Assembly (NCBI RefSeq): GCF_044383835.1
Contig: NZ_JBISEP010000034.1
Span: 1-24,496 of the forward strand
From: Paraliobacillus sp044383835
Lineage (GTDB): Bacteria > Bacillota > Bacilli > Bacillales > Amphibacillaceae
Reading direction: 5' to 3'
Length of the DNA stretch: 24,496 nt
Shown here one piece after another: positions 22,462 through 24,496 of the stretch. Made by a program: the position numbers and the translations under genes. Below the pieces are notes generated by a model, which was not told the origin of the DNA, ran no database searches, and saw nothing but the letters and a program-made list of their open reading frames with translations. The stretch's first letter is position 1, and each line of letters starts with the position of its first letter.

Positions 22462-23886
22462 ATGAGTTTTAATTATAGACAGTTTTTTAAAAATTTCTCA
22501 TATGCCGTTTCATCTAATCTAATTTCTTTGCTAATAACAACATTAGTTGTACTTATAGTACCTAAATTGATTGGTGTAAATGAGTATGGTTATTGGCAAC
22601 TATATATTTTTTATGCATCATATGTGGGTTTTTTACATTTTGGATGGAGTGACGGCATTTATTTAAGAGAAGGGGGAAAGACATATCAAGAATTAGATAA
22701 AACGAAAATCTTTAGCCAGTTTTATATGCTAATTTTAACACAATTACTATTGGCAATATTGGTTATTATTTTAGCAAAAGAATTTATACATGACGAAAAT
22801 AAAATTACAATTTTTAATTTAATTGCAATTACAATGGTAATAATGAACGTTAGAAGCCTTCCATTATTTGTCTTACAAGCAACGAATAGGATTAAAGAAT
22901 ATGCTCATATTACTATTACTGATAGAATTATATATTTGATTTTAATTATCATAGCTTTGTTATTTGGTGTAACAAACTTTGAGATTCTAATTATTGCTGA
23001 TATCTTTGGAAGGACAATTTCTTTGTGGCTTACGATTTTTTACTGTAGAGACATGATTATACGACCTATTTCGGAATTTAAACCGTCGTTTATTGAGGTT
23101 TTTAATAATATTAATGTTGGTATTAAACTAATGTTAGCTTTCATTTCTAGTTTATTGATAATTGGAGTAGTTAGATTTGGGATTGAAAGAGTTTGGGATG
23201 TGGAAACTTTCGGTAAAGTTTCACTTACACTTAGTATTTCTAACTTAATGATGTTACTTATTAATGCTATCGGTTTAATTCTATTTCCTGTATTAAGGAG
23301 AACTGCTACGGAGAATTTATCAAAAATATATCTAAATATTCGTGATTCAATAATGGTAATTTTACTAGGTTTACTAATATTGTATTACCCTTTAAAAGAA
23401 GTGATGGTGTTATGGCTTCCTGGGTATAAAGATAGCCTTATGTATATGACTTTGGTTTTTCCTATGTTTCTATTTGAAGGAAGAATGGCGCTGTTAATTA
23501 ATACCTATTTAAAAACAATGCGTCAAGAGAAATTAATGTTAAAAGTGAATATGATCACTTTACTTTTAAGTGTTTGTGTGACATTTCTCAGTGCAGTTGT
23601 TTTTAGAAATTTGGAACTAACAGTCTTAGCAATTGTTATTCTGTTGGCTTTCAAATCAATATTTGCTGAATTAGTTCTGTCGAAAATTTTAAAAATAAAT
23701 TTGGTGAAAGATATTACAGGCGAAATAATTTTAACATTATTATTTATAATTTCCGGATGGTTTATAGATTCTTGGCAGACTCCTATCATTTATGGGCTTG
23801 GTTATATTGTATACTTAGTTATAAAAAGGAAAAATATTAATAAAACAATAAGTATTTTTAAAAATATATTAATTAGTGACAAATAA
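22462..23886 (+). CDS. wzx: Wzx-type oligosaccharide flippase
   Basis: Integral membrane protein of 474 residues with about 12-14 hydrophobic helices, expected to move the undecaprenyl-linked repeat unit across the membrane. The N-terminus (NFSYAVSSNLISLLITTLVV) followed by LIGVNEYGYWQLYIFYASYVG is characteristic of the polysaccharide-transport branch of the MOP superfamily. It begins with a weak ribosome site (AGAGAG) after a 351-base gap, unlike the tightly packed genes before it. No terminator is clear after the stop. Confidence 0.92.
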   Translation: MSFNYRQFFKNFSYAVSSNLISLLITTLVVLIVPKLIGVNEYGYWQLYIFYASYVGFLHFGWSDGIYLREGGKTYQELDKTKIFSQFYMLILTQLLLAILVIILAKEFIHDENKITIFNLIAITMVIMNVRSLPLFVLQATNRIKEYAHITITDRIIYLILIIIALLFGVTNFEILIIADIFGRTISLWLTIFYCRDMIIRPISEFKPSFIEVFNNINVGIKLMLAFISSLLIIGVVRFGIERVWDVETFGKVSLTLSISNLMMLLINAIGLILFPVLRRTATENLSKIYLNIRDSIMVILLGLLILYYPLKEVMVLWLPGYKDSLMYMTLVFPMFLFEGRMALLINTYLKTMRQEKLMLKVNMITLLLSVCVTFLSAVVFRNLELTVLAIVILLAFKSIFAELVLSKILKINLVKDITGEIILTLLFIISGWFIDSWQTPIIYGLGYIVYLVIKRKNINKTISIFKNILISDK

Positions 23887-24073
23887 TTAGGATATTTCTG
23901 ATGAATATATTTTAAGTTATGGGTTCACTAGCGTTGCATAAATATTTTCGTGATTTTCAGTTTAATTATTCTTGCTATTTAGAGCCAAAAAAGTAAATAC
24001 CCAACTAAAGGTGGCTCCATCCGTTTGGTAATTAATTTACAATTATCCTAGTGCAACGACAACAAAATGCATA

Positions 24074-24286
24074 TTAAGGTACGCCTTTCCCTTCAATCTT
24101 TCGAATCCAGATACGTGCCTGTTTCCATAAAGCAGCCTTTAAATAACGGCTAATTTGTAAGGTTTTTCGCTTGTTTTTTGTTCCGATTTGCGCAAGCACG
24201 TGCAGGAAAAAAACAATAAGTGCGATAAACACTTGATTTTGAATAGCCCATTCACTTTGACCGTAAAACTTTTTGTAAGCGTCAAA
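24074..24286 (-). pseudogene. IS4-family transposase, C-terminal fragment only
   Basis: An uninterrupted frame of about 70 codons ends in TAA at 24076-24074 but has no start codon or ribosome site. It reads KKFYGQSEWAIQNQVFIALI, then LAQIGTKNKRKTLQISRYLK, ending in IRKIEGKGVP. I recognise this as the tail of IS4-family transposases of Bacillus (IS642/IS4Bsu1-like, from memory). The catalytic DDE residues lie upstream in such proteins and are absent, so it cannot be active. The recognisable part seems to begin at or just inside the 13-base direct repeat at 24274. The tail itself has no frameshift. Confidence 0.7.
24274..24286 (+). repeat. 13-base direct repeat, copy 1
   Basis: TGTAAGCGTCAAA is identical to the copy at 24421-24433. 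It lies at the truncated edge of the transposase fragment. Confidence 0.8.
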
Positions 24287-24287
24287 C

Positions 24288-24316
24288 AGCCCACACCTTC
24301 TATTTAGGTATGGGCT
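24288..24316. repeat. Hairpin between the direct repeats
   Basis: AGCCCACACCT (24288-24298) and AGGTATGGGCT (24306-24316) are complementary apart from one pair, with a seven-base loop. No strong T-run follows on either strand. It could be a relic terminator or part of another element. Confidence 0.6.
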
Positions 24317-24331
24317 CGTTTATACTATAAC

Positions 24332-24486
24332 CAAGATTTAATTTGGACTTTGATAATTTAATGGAAGCGTTATTGACCAAGGCAGAAGTTGATCTATCAT
24401 TTCTACGTTTGCCGTATCGATGTAAGCGTCAAATACTACACACGTATGCAACTCAGTCTCCAGATGAGATAATCTTCATAGATTAA
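24332..24486 (+). other. Unassigned open stretch, possible gene remnant
   Basis: A plus-strand frame opens after a stop at 24329-24331 and ends at TAA 24484-24486, with an ATG at 24361 (41 codons) but no ribosome site. It includes ALLTKAEVDLSFLRLPYR and ends with SPDEIIFID. A minus-strand frame over the same DNA (reading FDAYIDTANVEMIDQLLPWS) is also open for part of the region. I cannot assign either one. Confidence 0.3.
24421..24433 (+). repeat. 13-base direct repeat, copy 2
   Basis: Second exact copy of TGTAAGCGTCAAA, 147 bases from the first. The flanking bases differ on both sides. Confidence 0.8.
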
Positions 24487-24496
24487 TTCTCGAAGG

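Larger units (their letters stand above)
23929..24286 (-). mobile_element. Truncated IS4-like insertion sequence remnant
   Basis: The segment contains the C-terminal end of a transposase on the minus strand and about 145 bases of non-coding flank ending near CACTAGCGTTGCATAAAT (from 23929), which looks like an IS terminus. No second terminus is seen within the window, and most of the transposase is missing. The outer boundary is inferred. Confidence 0.55.

Noticed and set aside
24074..24286. A frameshift in the transposase fragment near the seven-T run
   Set aside because: Recounting the T-run (24207-24213 as A on the plus strand) shows that the frame continues without a shift.
1..24496. CRISPR arrays, tRNA or rRNA genes, prophage genes, toxin-antitoxin pairs
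   Set aside because: No regularly spaced repeats, cloverleaf sequences, rRNA segments, phage structural genes or paired small toxin genes were seen on either strand.

Overview
The window looks like chromosome of a low-G+C Gram-positive, most likely a Bacillaceae member of the salt-tolerant group near Oceanobacillus, Virgibacillus, Gracilibacillus and Amphibacillus. This rests on AGGAGG-type ribosome sites, Bacillus-style capsule regulators, a Firmicute-type c-di-GMP riboswitch, an Fnr box of Bacillus form and compact intrinsic terminators. The genus is inference and no RNA gene is present to settle it.

Left part (1-8500) is housekeeping and accessory metabolism. It holds a 388-residue UDP-glucose 6-dehydrogenase (238-1404), an unrecognised 59-residue protein (1599-1778), then a minus-strand series: an MFS transporter, a CorA metal transporter, the anaerobic ribonucleotide reductase pair nrdD-nrdG, a stand-alone EAL-domain protein and a nitroreductase-family protein. 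Two control regions stand out. The nrdDG promoter carries a perfect 22-base Fnr-type palindrome plus two NrdR-box cores 32 bases apart. The EAL gene is preceded by a c-di-GMP-I (GEMM) riboswitch and an intrinsic terminator. Several terminators in this part share a GGGACA...TGTCCC stem.

Right part (8600-23900) is one large surface-polysaccharide locus of the Wzx/Wzy type, all on the plus strand. First comes the export control module: a Wzz/YveK membrane modulator and a BY-tyrosine kinase, closed by a terminator, then a PHP-family tyrosine phosphatase after a 514-base gap. Precursor supply follows: GtaB/GalU (UDP-glucose) and a membrane-bound CapD/PglF-type 4,6-dehydratase. A variable, very AT-rich cassette begins at about 14460: a PglC-like initiating phosphoglycosyl transferase, a short SDR sugar reductase/epimerase, two EX7E glycosyltransferases, a Wzy polymerase, a third glycosyltransferase-like protein, a pyruvyl transferase and a Wzx flippase. 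The first seven cassette genes are tightly coupled by overlaps or short gaps.

Working model: the dehydratase, SDR and PglC-like enzyme make and load a 2-acetamido-2,6-dideoxyhexose onto undecaprenyl phosphate. The glycosyltransferases extend it, the pyruvyl transferase adds a ketal, Wzx flips the unit, Wzy polymerises it, and YveK plus the kinase/phosphatase pair tune chain length and export. The Ugd at the left end could supply UDP-glucuronate.

Right edge (23900-24496) is decayed: a truncated C-terminal piece of an IS4-like transposase, a 13-base direct repeat, a hairpin and an unassigned open stretch. I see no wholly new system. The most useful items are the combined Fnr/NrdR promoter, the riboswitch-EAL pairing and the inferred deoxyamino-sugar module.
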